DNA of 20,618 nucleotides from DASSKO01 sp035690425. GTDB taxonomy: Bacteria; Actinomycetota; Actinomycetes; Propionibacteriales; Nocardioidaceae. The position numbers were made by a program, and so were the translations under genes. The notes below the pieces were generated by a model that saw nothing but the letters and a program-made list of their open reading frames with translations, had not been told where the DNA came from and searched no databases. The stretch is taken from contig DASSKO010000030.1 in assembly GCA_035690425.1 (NCBI GenBank), positions 1 to 20,618 of the forward strand. Direction: 5' to 3'. Of this stretch, positions 13,746 through 20,618 are shown one piece after another (positions within the stretch are counted from its first letter, which is position 1; each line of letters starts with the position of its first letter).

Positions 13746-14575
13746 GCACACCGGCCAACAGCGTCGACCCCGGCTGGCTGAGCCTGCGCGGCACCGCCGA
13801 CGTGCGCGCGCGTACGTCGTACACGGCCGACCTCGCCGCCGAGCTCACACAGCACCTCACCCGTCGGCGTGGTGACGGCGACCGGGCCATGCGGCTGGTC
13901 GACGTCGGGGCGGGCATGGGCGCCGGAGCAGTATGGCTGCGCTCACGGCTGCCGGTGTCGCAGGACTGGCGCCTGCTCGACGACGACCCGACCCTCCTTG
14001 GCGCCGCGGTCCCGGCTCTCGAAGGGTGGGCGCGCAACGTCGTCGCCGGTGTCGTGGACCTTCCGGGGCTGCTGGCCGACGAGCCCGCGGACGTCGTGAC
14101 GTGTCAGGCTCTGCTCGACGTGCTGACGGCGGAGGAGATCGATGCGACGGTGGCCTCGGCGGTGGCCTGCGACGCGGCCATGCTGCTCAGCCTCAGCGTC
14201 ACCGGCGAGGTCGTCGTGTCGCCTCCGCACCCCGACGACAGCCGCGTCGCAGCGGCCTTCAACGCGCACCAGCGCCGCTCCGGACGCCTCGGTCCCGACG
14301 CCGGCGCGTACGCCGCGCACGCCCTCCGGTGCCACGGGTACGCCGTCACCGTGTCAGCCACTCCGTGGCACCTCGGTGCGGCCGAGCCAGCCCTCGTCCG
14401 CGCATGGTTGCAGGGGCGTGCCGCGGCTGCGCTGGAGCAGGAGCCCGGAGACGCGGACCGGATCGACCGATGGTGGGAGAGCCGGGACGCCGCGGCCGTG
14501 CGCGGCGAGCTGAGTGCGGTCGTCGGGCACGTCGACGTCCTGGCGTTGCCCTCCGGCCCGGTGGCGTCGACATGA
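13742..14575 (+). CDS. Class I SAM-dependent methyltransferase-like protein
   Basis: About 277 residues from the GTG at 13742, which overlaps the glycosyltransferase stop (GTGA). The frame is open upstream to 13625, but that part is inside the glycosyltransferase and has no matching domain. The SAM-binding motif I reads MRLVDVGAGMGAGAVWLRSRLP near residue 49. An acidic motif II follows (WRLLDDDPTLL), then motif IV-like ADVVTCQALLDVLTAEEIDA. The C-terminal half is less typical (WWESRDAAAVRGELSAVVGHVDVLALP). The stop overlaps the flippase-like gene's ATG (ATGA). The position inside this run suggests methylation of the pathway product. A non-catalytic methyltransferase fold cannot be excluded. 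Confidence 0.82.
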   Translation: MSTPANSVDPGWLSLRGTADVRARTSYTADLAAELTQHLTRRRGDGDRAMRLVDVGAGMGAGAVWLRSRLPVSQDWRLLDDDPTLLGAAVPALEGWARNVVAGVVDLPGLLADEPADVVTCQALLDVLTAEEIDATVASAVACDAAMLLSLSVTGEVVVSPPHPDDSRVAAAFNAHQRRSGRLGPDAGAYAAHALRCHGYAVTVSATPWHLGAAEPALVRAWLQGRAAAALEQEPGDADRIDRWWESRDAAAVRGELSAVVGHVDVLALPSGPVAST

Positions 14576-15570
14576 GACGCCACCTGCTGCTGACCCTGCA
14601 GGTCGCCGTGCCACTCGCCTGCTTGGCACTGCTCGCGTACCGGTTCGGGCCGGACGCCTTCCGCTCGGCCCTCGCGGTGGTCTCGCCGGTGCCGCTGCTG
14701 GCAGCACTGCTGCTGGGCGGGGCCGCGGTGGGTGCGCAGGCGGCGCGGTGGCGGGTCGTGATGCGCGGCGCCGGCCTGCCGCTCGGCTTTCCCGAGGCGC
14801 TCGCCGAGTGCTACCGCTCCTGCGCCCTCAACACCGTGCTGCCCGGAGGTATCGCCGGTGACGTGCTGCGCGCCTGGCGACAACGCACCGGCGCACCGCG
14901 AGGCTGGCGCCCAGGGGCGGTGTCGGTTCTGGCCGAACGCGCAGCCGGCCTGTGTGTGCTCCTCGGCGCCGCCGCCGCGGTGCTGCTTATCGAGGCACCG
15001 CCGGCGTATCCGGCTGCGGTCGCCGCTGCCCTCGCCTGCGTCGCATGGGCTGTCTCCCGACCCTCGCTTCGACGACTGAGCCTGCGTGACCGTGCCGCGG
15101 TGTGGGCCTGGTCGGTGCTGGGGTTGCTGGCCCTGCTCGGCATGGCCGCAGTCGCCACCGCGACCATCGGCGTCGCTGACGGTCCGGGCGTGGTCCTCGC
15201 CCTGGGCCTCGTGCTGCTGGCCGGTGCGGCGGTTCCACTCAACCTCGGGGGCTGGGGTCCCCGAGAAGCGGCCGGCGCTCTCGCTGCGGTGCTTGTCGGG
15301 GTGCCCCCGGCGGCCGGCGTGACCCTCGCGGTCGGCTTCGGCCTGCTCGCGACGGTATCAGTGCTTCCCGGCTTTCTCGTACTGGGCATACGACGGCCGG
15401 TCCGCTCCAGCCGGGACGGCGCCCGCCAGGTCGAGCTCCATACACACGTCGTCACCGAGCATGAACCGCCGCGACGGCGCCCGAAGGGCGTCCGCCAGCC
15501 GGTCACGGCCCTCGAACCGCAGGCCGGGCACGCCATCGCCGACCAGCAGCGGAGCGGTGGTCACCAGTAG
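14572..15570 (+). CDS. Flippase-like integral membrane protein (lysylphosphatidylglycerol synthase TM / UPF0104 family)
   Basis: 332 residues. Hydrophobic helices run from LLLTLQVAVPLACLALLAY to LLATVSVLPGFLVLGI (about residues 4-280). Family marks are the VGAQAARWRVVMRGAGLPL segment, SCALNTVLPGGIAGDVLRAWR near 87 (the NTVLPGGxGGD motif) and PLNLGGWGPREAAGA near 223. Relatives include the membrane part of MprF and proteins annotated as glycosyltransferase-2-family or flippase-like. It probably moves or binds a lipid-linked product at the inner membrane. The last 53 residues are hydrophilic and lie antisense to the end of the GTP cyclohydrolase/RibD gene: the two stop codons are 213 bp past each other. 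The functional domain appears to end near residue 282. Confidence 0.85.
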   Translation: MRRHLLLTLQVAVPLACLALLAYRFGPDAFRSALAVVSPVPLLAALLLGGAAVGAQAARWRVVMRGAGLPLGFPEALAECYRSCALNTVLPGGIAGDVLRAWRQRTGAPRGWRPGAVSVLAERAAGLCVLLGAAAAVLLIEAPPAYPAAVAAALACVAWAVSRPSLRRLSLRDRAAVWAWSVLGLLALLGMAAVATATIGVADGPGVVLALGLVLLAGAAVPLNLGGWGPREAAGALAAVLVGVPPAAGVTLAVGFGLLATVSVLPGFLVLGIRRPVRSSRDGARQVELHTHVVTEHEPPRRRPKGVRQPVTALEPQAGHAIADQQRSGGHQ

Positions 15571-16803
15571 ACGGTCGAGAGCATCCGCCTGCAGGAACCG
15601 CGAGACGGTCACACCGCCGCCTTCGACCAGCACCCGGCCCAGCCCGCGGGCCGCCAGGGTCCTCAACACCTGGATCGGCGCGAAGCCTTGGATGCCCGCT
15701 GTCCGTGGGAGCCGAACCACCTCGACGTGCGAGGCTGCCCCGGTCGGCGGCACGGCGTCGTCGGCGACCATCCATACGGTGGGTGCGTCGCCGACAACGA
15801 AGACGTGAGCGTCGCGGGGTGCGCGGCTGTGCGGATCGAGGACTACGCGCACGGGGTTCGGGCCGTCGATGGCCCGAACCGTGAGACGGCAGTCGTCGGC
15901 CACCACGGTCCCCACGCCGACCACGACCGCGTCCACCAGCGCCCGCAGGCGGTGCAGGTGAGTGCGATCGGCGGCGCCGGTCACGAAGCAGGCGTCGCCC
16001 GTGCGGGACGCGATGAAGCCGTCCAGGCTCTGCCCGAGCTGGGCCAGGACGTGCCGTGGGCCGGCCGCGACGAGCGGGCCGTAGCAGGTGGCGAGCTCCC
16101 CCACCACCGGCACGCGCCCCGCCAGCAGCTCGGACCACCCATCGTCGGTGGTCGCCGAGTCGTGGCCCATGCGTTCGTGCTTGGTCCGCAGATATCCGAT
16201 GTTGTCGGGGCGGGCCGGCACCCGCAGACCTGTGCGCGACACCTCCATGCCGAGCGCGCACAGACCGACCTCCTTGGCGGGGTTGGAGGTCAGCAGCCGT
16301 ACGGCGGACACACCGAGGTGCGACAGCATCGCGACCGCGGCACTGTAGTCGCGAGCGTCCACGGGCAGCCCCAACGCAACGTTGGCCTCGAGGGTGTCGA
16401 GCCCACCGTCCTGCAATGCGTAGGCCCGGAGCTTGTCGGACAGGCCGATCCCGCGTCCCTCGTGCCCACGCAGGTAGACGACAGCTCCACGCCCCTCCGC
16501 AGCGATCGCCGCCTGAGCCGCGTCGAGCTGGTCACCGCAGTCGCAACGGTGCGAGCCCAGCGCGTCGCCGGTCAGACACTCCGAGTGCAGCCGGACCAAC
16601 GGTGGTCCGGCGGTGGTGTCGCCGAGGTCTCCGAGGGCGAGGACCACATGTTCGTCACCCGTGCGCTCGTCGCGGTAGGCGTGCGCGACGAAGTCGGCAT
16701 GGCCGTTGGGGATGCGCGTCGTCGCCACGTGGACCACCCGCGGCAGGGCCGGTGCGCGTTGGGCGAGCGACGCGGAAGGGATCAGGCTGAGGTCTCGGTT
16801 CAT
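15358..16803 (-). CDS. GTP cyclohydrolase II / RibD-type pyrimidine reductase fusion
   Basis: 481 residues. The N-terminal part (about 20-215) is GTP cyclohydrolase II. Zinc ligands are Cys76, Cys87 and Cys89 (HSECLTGDALGSHRCDCG); it has RGHEGRGIGL, the catalytic KLRAYALQD with Tyr128, LLTSNPAKEVGL and YLRTKHERMGHD. The C-terminal part (about 250-465) is the RibD reductase fold: AQLGQSLDGFIASRTG, VVVGVGTVVADDCRLTVR, NPVRVVLD and GRVLVEGGG. No deaminase domain is present. The predicted product is a 2,5-diamino-6-ribosyl- or ribitylaminopyrimidinone phosphate. The ATG overlaps the upstream methyltransferase stop (ATGA) with AGAGG before it. It is probably pathway-specific rather than the housekeeping riboflavin enzyme, since it sits with a PTPS-like gene. 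Confidence 0.92.
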   Translation of the reverse strand: MNRDLSLIPSASLAQRAPALPRVVHVATTRIPNGHADFVAHAYRDERTGDEHVVLALGDLGDTTAGPPLVRLHSECLTGDALGSHRCDCGDQLDAAQAAIAAEGRGAVVYLRGHEGRGIGLSDKLRAYALQDGGLDTLEANVALGLPVDARDYSAAVAMLSHLGVSAVRLLTSNPAKEVGLCALGMEVSRTGLRVPARPDNIGYLRTKHERMGHDSATTDDGWSELLAGRVPVVGELATCYGPLVAAGPRHVLAQLGQSLDGFIASRTGDACFVTGAADRTHLHRLRALVDAVVVGVGTVVADDCRLTVRAIDGPNPVRVVLDPHSRAPRDAHVFVVGDAPTVWMVADDAVPPTGAASHVEVVRLPRTAGIQGFAPIQVLRTLAARGLGRVLVEGGGVTVSRFLQADALDRLLVTTAPLLVGDGVPGLRFEGRDRLADALRAPSRRFMLGDDVCMELDLAGAVPAGADRPSYAQYEKAGKH

Positions 16804-17570
16804 GGCGCCTCTGTCTTCTCGGCGATGAGAGCAAACTTTCGTACCCGGCCGCTTCCCAGCCAGTCGCTCCAGAGTCGATGGGTCGCCAGGAGCTTGTCCA
16901 GGGAGCCGCGTCCGAGCTGCGCGGGAGCTGCTGACTGTTCCGCGGCGAACGCGTCGATCAACGAGTCGACGATGGCCCGGTGGGACTGGCTGCACTCGCC
17001 TTGCCAGCGAACCCGAAGCCCGACCCGCTCCAAGCAGGCGAGCATGTCCGGCAGCGGGATGAGCCACACGGTGTCGGCATCGGGCATGGTCTCTCGTTCC
17101 GTCTCCGTGAGCGGTTGGCCCGCTTCCATGGTGAGGGCGAGGCGCCCGCCCGTGGTGAGCACCGGAGATATCTCCCGCAGCAGCGTCTCCTTGTCCGCAA
17201 ACGCGAGCATGGTCTCCAGCAGCAGCACCACGTCAAACGGGCCGGAAGGAACCGGGGGGACGCGCACGGCCTCGAAACGACAGGCAAGGTCACCAAAGCG
17301 CTTCCGTGCGACATCAATCGCGGCGGAGCTGGCGTCCACACCCGTGTAGGCGCAGCCGAGCTCGCGGGTGATCAACCGTCCGGGTCCGGCCACTCCGCAA
17401 CACAGGTCGAGCACGCAGACCCCGGGCGCGATACCGGCACGAGCCGCGAGCGACAGGATCTCGCTGGCGCACATGAAGCTTTCCTGACCGACGAACTCGC
17501 CAGGCGGGTACGCCGACATGCGAGCCCGCTGCAGGGCCTGGTCGAGGACATCGTGCTCGCCGTGTCTCAT
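16800..17570 (-). CDS. Class I SAM-dependent methyltransferase
   Basis: About 256 residues from the ATG at 17570 (MRHGEHDVLDQAL), which overlaps the upstream stop codon (ATGA). A GTG at 17606 would add 12 residues. The SAM-binding region is clear: motif I VCVLDLCCGVAGPGRLITREL near residue 49, motif II AYTGVDASSAAIDVARKRF, motif IV PFDVVLLLETMLAFAD, then TTGGRLALTMEAGQPL. The N-terminal GQESFMCASEIL resembles small-molecule (phosphoethanolamine or sarcosine type) methyltransferases. Coupling on both sides to the CDP-alcohol phosphatidyltransferase fusion and to the GTP cyclohydrolase fusion puts it in the same pathway. Substrate is unknown. Confidence 0.9.
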   Translation of the reverse strand: MRHGEHDVLDQALQRARMSAYPPGEFVGQESFMCASEILSLAARAGIAPGVCVLDLCCGVAGPGRLITRELGCAYTGVDASSAAIDVARKRFGDLACRFEAVRVPPVPSGPFDVVLLLETMLAFADKETLLREISPVLTTGGRLALTMEAGQPLTETERETMPDADTVWLIPLPDMLACLERVGLRVRWQGECSQSHRAIVDSLIDAFAAEQSAAPAQLGRGSLDKLLATHRLWSDWLGSGRVRKFALIAEKTEAP

Positions 17571-19966
17571 GGTGATGGTGGAGTAGTTGACGGCGACGTG
17601 CTCCACGGCAGTTCGGGGCTGTACGCGACGACGAAGCGGTCACGGAAAGCGTCCATCGGCCAGACCGGTGCGTGGGAGTCGGGCCTGATGCCGCGCTGCC
17701 AGCCCCATCCGGAGATCCGGTCGATGACGGCCGGGTCGTGGGCGACGACCGTGATCGGCACGTCGTGGCTCGCGCCGTGACCGGTCACGACCGTGGCCGG
17801 CTGGTGGTCGCCCAGGACGATGAGCACGAGATCGTCATCGCCGTACTTCTCCACGAACGAGATGAGCGTGCGCAGCGAGTAGGCGATGGACTGCGCGTAC
17901 GCGGCCTTGATGTCGTCGGGGTCGCGCCATACGTCCTTCGCTGGCGTGCCGTGGCTGTGGATGCGATCGAAGACGGTGCCGTCTCCGAGGCTGTTCCAGC
18001 CGATCACGCGCGGGATGGGGGCCCACGGCGTATGACTCGACGCGAGGTCGATCTCGGCCATCACGGGAGTGTGGTCGCGTGTCGCAAGCTCCAGGCGGTG
18101 AAAGGCCGACAGCACGTACTGATCCGGCATCAACGACCAGCCGAATCGGGGGCCGAGGTAGTCGATGTCTGCTCGGCCGTAGACCTCGTCGAACTGGTAG
18201 AAGGTCTCTCCCTCTGGCCAGCTCTCCTGGTTCGAGGCCATGACGGCGACGGTGCGCCAGCCCGCGCGGCCGAATGCTCGGGTGAGCGTCGTCCGGTTGC
18301 TCGAAAGGAGCTGGTCGTAGCGACCCTGGTTGTCGACCCACAGACCCGACTGCAGCGTGGCGTGGGCCAGCCAGCTGAGGCCGCCGAACGTCGGCGAGGT
18401 GAGAAAGGCACTGCGGGATGAGTAGCCCGACGCGTTCAGCCGCCTGCTGCCGGCGTCGAGCACGGCCCGGACCTGTGGGGAGGACGGCAAGCCATCGATC
18501 GCGGTGCGGCCGTAGCTCTCGATGAAGGCGATCAGCACGTCCTTGCCGCGCAGTGCTGTCAGCAGGTCACCGTCCGCTGCGTCGCCGAGCGGATCCACCG
18601 CGGTCGCTGCGTCGAACCTCTGTTGATCACGTATGCCGGCGGCTATCGCGCGCACGTGGCCGACGGCAAGGCGGCTCGCGCCCGACGAAGCGATCGGCCC
18701 TCCCTGCCCGACCTGCACGCCGGACACCGCACAGGCGGTCCAGATGACCACGAGCCCCGTGACGGCGCGAACCGACCAGGTGTGGTGGCGGGCCACCAGT
18801 CCGGTGAGCCGCCCCACCGAGAGTGGCATGCAGACGAGAACGGCGAGCACGAGGACCGCGGCTGCGACCACGGCGATGGCTGTGCCGACCGGGCCGATCA
18901 CGTCCCCGAGGAGGTCAACGGCGGACGGCAGGTAACCGCGGTCGGTCACCACGTTGAACGGCCGGTCGAATGCAGCGAAGAACCCCATGTCGAGAAGCTT
19001 CGCCACCGTCAGCAGGCCGAGCAGCACCCCCACCACGGCCGCCATGGTCCGACGCGCCCAGAGCGGGAGGACGAGGGCGAGAGCGGCCACAACCAGAGCC
19101 TCGACCGGGATCCGGAGGAGCGCGCTCGGCGTCAACCGATAAGCCTGGTTGGGAGCGACGAGCGCGAGCCACACGAGCAGCAGGGCCAGCGTGTTCGTCG
19201 CTGCGGCGACGACGGCGCGCCGCCTTCGCCGGCCCCCGGCCAGGCCGGCGGGCTGGGCAAGCGCGGGGGGCTCGGCGGGCCGGTGGCGCCACAACCACCA
19301 CACGTCCCGGCCGAACGACTCGCCCAGCAGCGCGAGTGCAACGACCAGCGCGGCGTACGTCAGCGAGCGGGGACCCACGTCGGCTGCCGCGAACGTCAGC
19401 ACGATGCCCTGGACCGCGGCGACCACCTTGCGCCAGTAGCGAGGCGGCAGCAACTGACCACGCAACCAAGGCAGCCCCCAGCCAGCCACGGCGAACGCGT
19501 AGCGCGCCAGCCCGATCGCGAGCACCCACTCGCCGGCCGACCGAGCGACGTACACGCTCAAAACCAGGATGAGGAACGCGTCGACCTCCCCGTCGAACCG
19601 CGCACCGAACATCGACGCCGTACGCGTGCGCCTCGCCACCCAGCCGTCGACGGCGTCGAGGGCGAGCGCGACGACCGCGAGTGCCACCAGGGTTGTGACG
19701 TGTGGGCGTTGGAGGAACGAGTCCCCCACCAGCGCCGCCACACCACCGGACAGCGTGACCCGGGTGAGCGTCACCAGGTCGGCCGGCCCCAGCGCGTCGG
19801 CGCCACTTCGAGCCAGGCCGCGAGTCATCGCCGCGTTGACGACGACACCGCAGGTGAGCCCGACGATCCAGCCGACACCGCTCAGGGCGACCGTCATTCC
19901 GAGTGCAGTGAGGAGCGCGGCCTGCGCAGTCAGGCCCACCGCCAGACCGCTGCGAACTGTCAGCAC
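17567..19966 (-). CDS. Membrane fusion: CDP-alcohol phosphatidyltransferase plus sulfatase-superfamily phosphotransferase
   Basis: About 799 residues. The N-terminal domain (about 10-225) has the complete CDP-alcohol phosphatidyltransferase signature DAVDGWVAR-N8-G-N3-D-N3-D, with Asp104, Asp107, Asp125 and Asp129. A second set of hydrophobic helices (about 250-415) follows. The C-terminal part (about 470-760) is an alkaline phosphatase/sulfatase-type domain: LIAFIESYGRT (Glu483), SPTFGGLSWLAHATL (candidate Thr526 nucleophile), DLASSHTPW and VLGDHQPATVV (Asp720-His721). Such domains in LtaS- or EptA-like enzymes transfer phospho-alcohol groups outside the membrane. The start is GTG 19966, with GGGGAGG four bases upstream; ATGs at 19984 and 20047 lack this. 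It is the first gene of the minus-strand operon. Confidence 0.88.
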   Translation of the reverse strand: MLTVRSGLAVGLTAQAALLTALGMTVALSGVGWIVGLTCGVVVNAAMTRGLARSGADALGPADLVTLTRVTLSGGVAALVGDSFLQRPHVTTLVALAVVALALDAVDGWVARRTRTASMFGARFDGEVDAFLILVLSVYVARSAGEWVLAIGLARYAFAVAGWGLPWLRGQLLPPRYWRKVVAAVQGIVLTFAAADVGPRSLTYAALVVALALLGESFGRDVWWLWRHRPAEPPALAQPAGLAGGRRRRRAVVAAATNTLALLLVWLALVAPNQAYRLTPSALLRIPVEALVVAALALVLPLWARRTMAAVVGVLLGLLTVAKLLDMGFFAAFDRPFNVVTDRGYLPSAVDLLGDVIGPVGTAIAVVAAAVLVLAVLVCMPLSVGRLTGLVARHHTWSVRAVTGLVVIWTACAVSGVQVGQGGPIASSGASRLAVGHVRAIAAGIRDQQRFDAATAVDPLGDAADGDLLTALRGKDVLIAFIESYGRTAIDGLPSSPQVRAVLDAGSRRLNASGYSSRSAFLTSPTFGGLSWLAHATLQSGLWVDNQGRYDQLLSSNRTTLTRAFGRAGWRTVAVMASNQESWPEGETFYQFDEVYGRADIDYLGPRFGWSLMPDQYVLSAFHRLELATRDHTPVMAEIDLASSHTPWAPIPRVIGWNSLGDGTVFDRIHSHGTPAKDVWRDPDDIKAAYAQSIAYSLRTLISFVEKYGDDDLVLIVLGDHQPATVVTGHGASHDVPITVVAHDPAVIDRISGWGWQRGIRPDSHAPVWPMDAFRDRFVVAYSPELPWSTSPSTTPPSP

Positions 19967-19971
19967 CGCGC

Positions 19972-19978
19972 CTCCCCT
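19972..19978 (-). promoter_or_regulatory. Strong Shine-Dalgarno fixing the GTG start of the fusion gene
   Basis: On the minus strand AGGGGAGG lies four bases before the GTG at 19966. ATGs further upstream (19984 and 20047) have no comparable site, so the upstream in-frame residues are probably leader. Confidence 0.6.
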
Positions 19979-19986
19979 ATCCATGG

Positions 19987-20001
19987 GTACAGCAGTTGTA
20001 C
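19987..20001. promoter_or_regulatory. Short inverted repeat ahead of the minus-strand operon
   Basis: GTACA-N5-TGTAC lies about 20-35 bp upstream of the GTG at 19966. The size and position fit a repressor operator, but there is only one copy and no matching regulator can be assigned. The rest of 20002-20284 shows no convincing gene or promoter. Confidence 0.25.
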
Positions 20002-20284
20002 GGACGCCGCCACGGTTTGGTTTGTCCGCGGCGCGCGCCTTGAGCATGTAGAACCCAGGCCCGGTGCCCCGCAGGCGCGGGCGCAGATGTTTGCCAGCGG
20101 GAATCTCCCTCCCGCCGAGATTGCAGTAATGCCCCAGCTCAGCGGCGTACGACGATCGAGCCCGCCGCCAGATCGTGCAGACCTTGTCGGTCGTTGTTGT
20201 AGGTCACGGCGAGGATGACCAGGCACAGCAACGCCGTACGCGCGCGGCCACGCACCGGGCCGAGACCTCCGGGGTGTCAGACGA

Positions 20285-20618
20285 TCAGGTCGGCAGACCG
20301 GCGATGGTGATGGCCGCCCGGTTCGCCGCCTCGCAGACCCGGTCAAGGCCGGCGCCGGCTCCCAAGGTGGAGCGGAACACAGCCCTCCGCGACGAGCAGC
20401 TCTGCGACCTCAACCCGGTCGCCGAACAGCACCAGCGCCCGGCTGGTGTCGTCCTGCCGGTAGACCCAGGTGAGCCCGTCGACGTGCTCGCGGTGGGCAT
20501 GCAGCGCCTGAGCCCAGGCAGCCGTTTCGGCATTGCAACGCGCATCCGACTCGATCAGCCGCGCCCGGGAGACATCCAGGCGGCGCAGGCCCTCACTGGT
20601 CAGGTCGACCAGCCGCAG
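20285..20618 (-). pseudogene. RES-domain (NAD+ phosphorylase toxin-like) protein, C-terminal part, apparently frameshifted
   Basis: Read from the right edge, the frame gives 91 residues to a TGA at 20345-20343. It starts LRLVDLTSEGLRRLDVSRAR and continues with TAAWAQALHAHREHVDGLTWVYRQDD and ALVLFGDRV. This is the C-terminal half of a RES domain, as in toxins of Xre/RES-type toxin-antitoxin systems that degrade NAD+. After PLHLG the frame gives SRRRP and stops. Shifting by one base near the GGGAG at about 20360 restores a family-like ending, LGAGAGLDRVCEAANRAAITI, which ends at 20285. So the gene carries either a one-base insertion or a sequencing error, or has a naturally altered tail. The N-terminus and any Xre partner lie beyond the window. 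Confidence 0.72.

Noticed and set aside
18623..20218. Plus-strand open frame of about 531 codons opposite the phosphatidyltransferase/sulfatase gene
   Set aside because: The opposite strand carries complete catalytic motifs. This frame has none and is rich in His/Arg/Gln repeats.
20048..20284. Possible small gene between the fusion gene and the RES fragment
   Set aside because: No frame shows a convincing start, ribosome binding site or recognisable sequence.
1..20618. tRNA, rRNA, CRISPR arrays, insertion sequences or prophage genes
   Set aside because: I saw no cloverleaf-type sequence, no regularly spaced repeat-spacer array, and no transposase or phage protein in any frame.

Overview
The window is a piece of a high-GC actinobacterial (Actinomycetota) chromosome. 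The evidence is the strong G/C bias at third codon positions, frequent GTG starts, 4-nt start/stop overlaps, several genes with a TANNNT box just ahead of the start and no Shine-Dalgarno (leaderless style), and the gene order ABC-F / ispE / rsmA / rpfB / tatD / metG / rsmI opposite pmt. That order matches the well-known Mycobacterium tuberculosis region Rv1002c-Rv1011. I cannot name the genus.

Region 1 (1-8837) is conserved core. On the minus strand rsmI, metG and tatD form a tight unit (10-bp gap, then an 8-nt overlap). A 373-bp gap follows, holding a candidate promoter and a strongly structured leader for rpfB, and then rpfB, rsmA, ispE and an ABC-F ATPase cut by the left edge. The protein O-mannosyltransferase gene pmt is divergent from rsmI with only 16 bp between the start codons.

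Region 2 (8838-11309) is a transition zone. It has a pair of perfect 11-bp-stem hairpins whose cores are reverse complements of each other, a regulator with two HD-GYP-like domains (the first degenerate) and a LuxR helix-turn-helix, a hairpin after it, and a small DUF4242 gene on the minus strand.

Region 3 (11310-19966) is the most interesting part: two converging, translationally coupled gene sets. Plus strand: an MDR-type dehydrogenase lacking zinc ligands, a 6-pyruvoyltetrahydropterin synthase (PTPS)-like protein lacking its catalytic residues, a GT4 glycosyltransferase, a methyltransferase, and a flippase-like membrane protein. Minus strand: a CDP-alcohol phosphatidyltransferase/sulfatase membrane fusion, a second methyltransferase, and a GTP cyclohydrolase II-RibD reductase fusion with no deaminase. 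The sets meet tail to tail with a 213-bp antisense overlap. The content suggests a dedicated GTP-derived pyrimidine or pterin pathway whose product is glycosylated, methylated and perhaps linked to the membrane. Streptomyces coelicolor has studied homologues of two members (SCO6650, PTPS-like; SCO6655, GTP cyclohydrolase II-like), but to my knowledge the product is unknown.

Region 4 (19967-20618) holds an uncharacterised spacer and, at the right edge on the minus strand, the C-terminal part of a RES-domain toxin-like protein, apparently frameshifted near its end.
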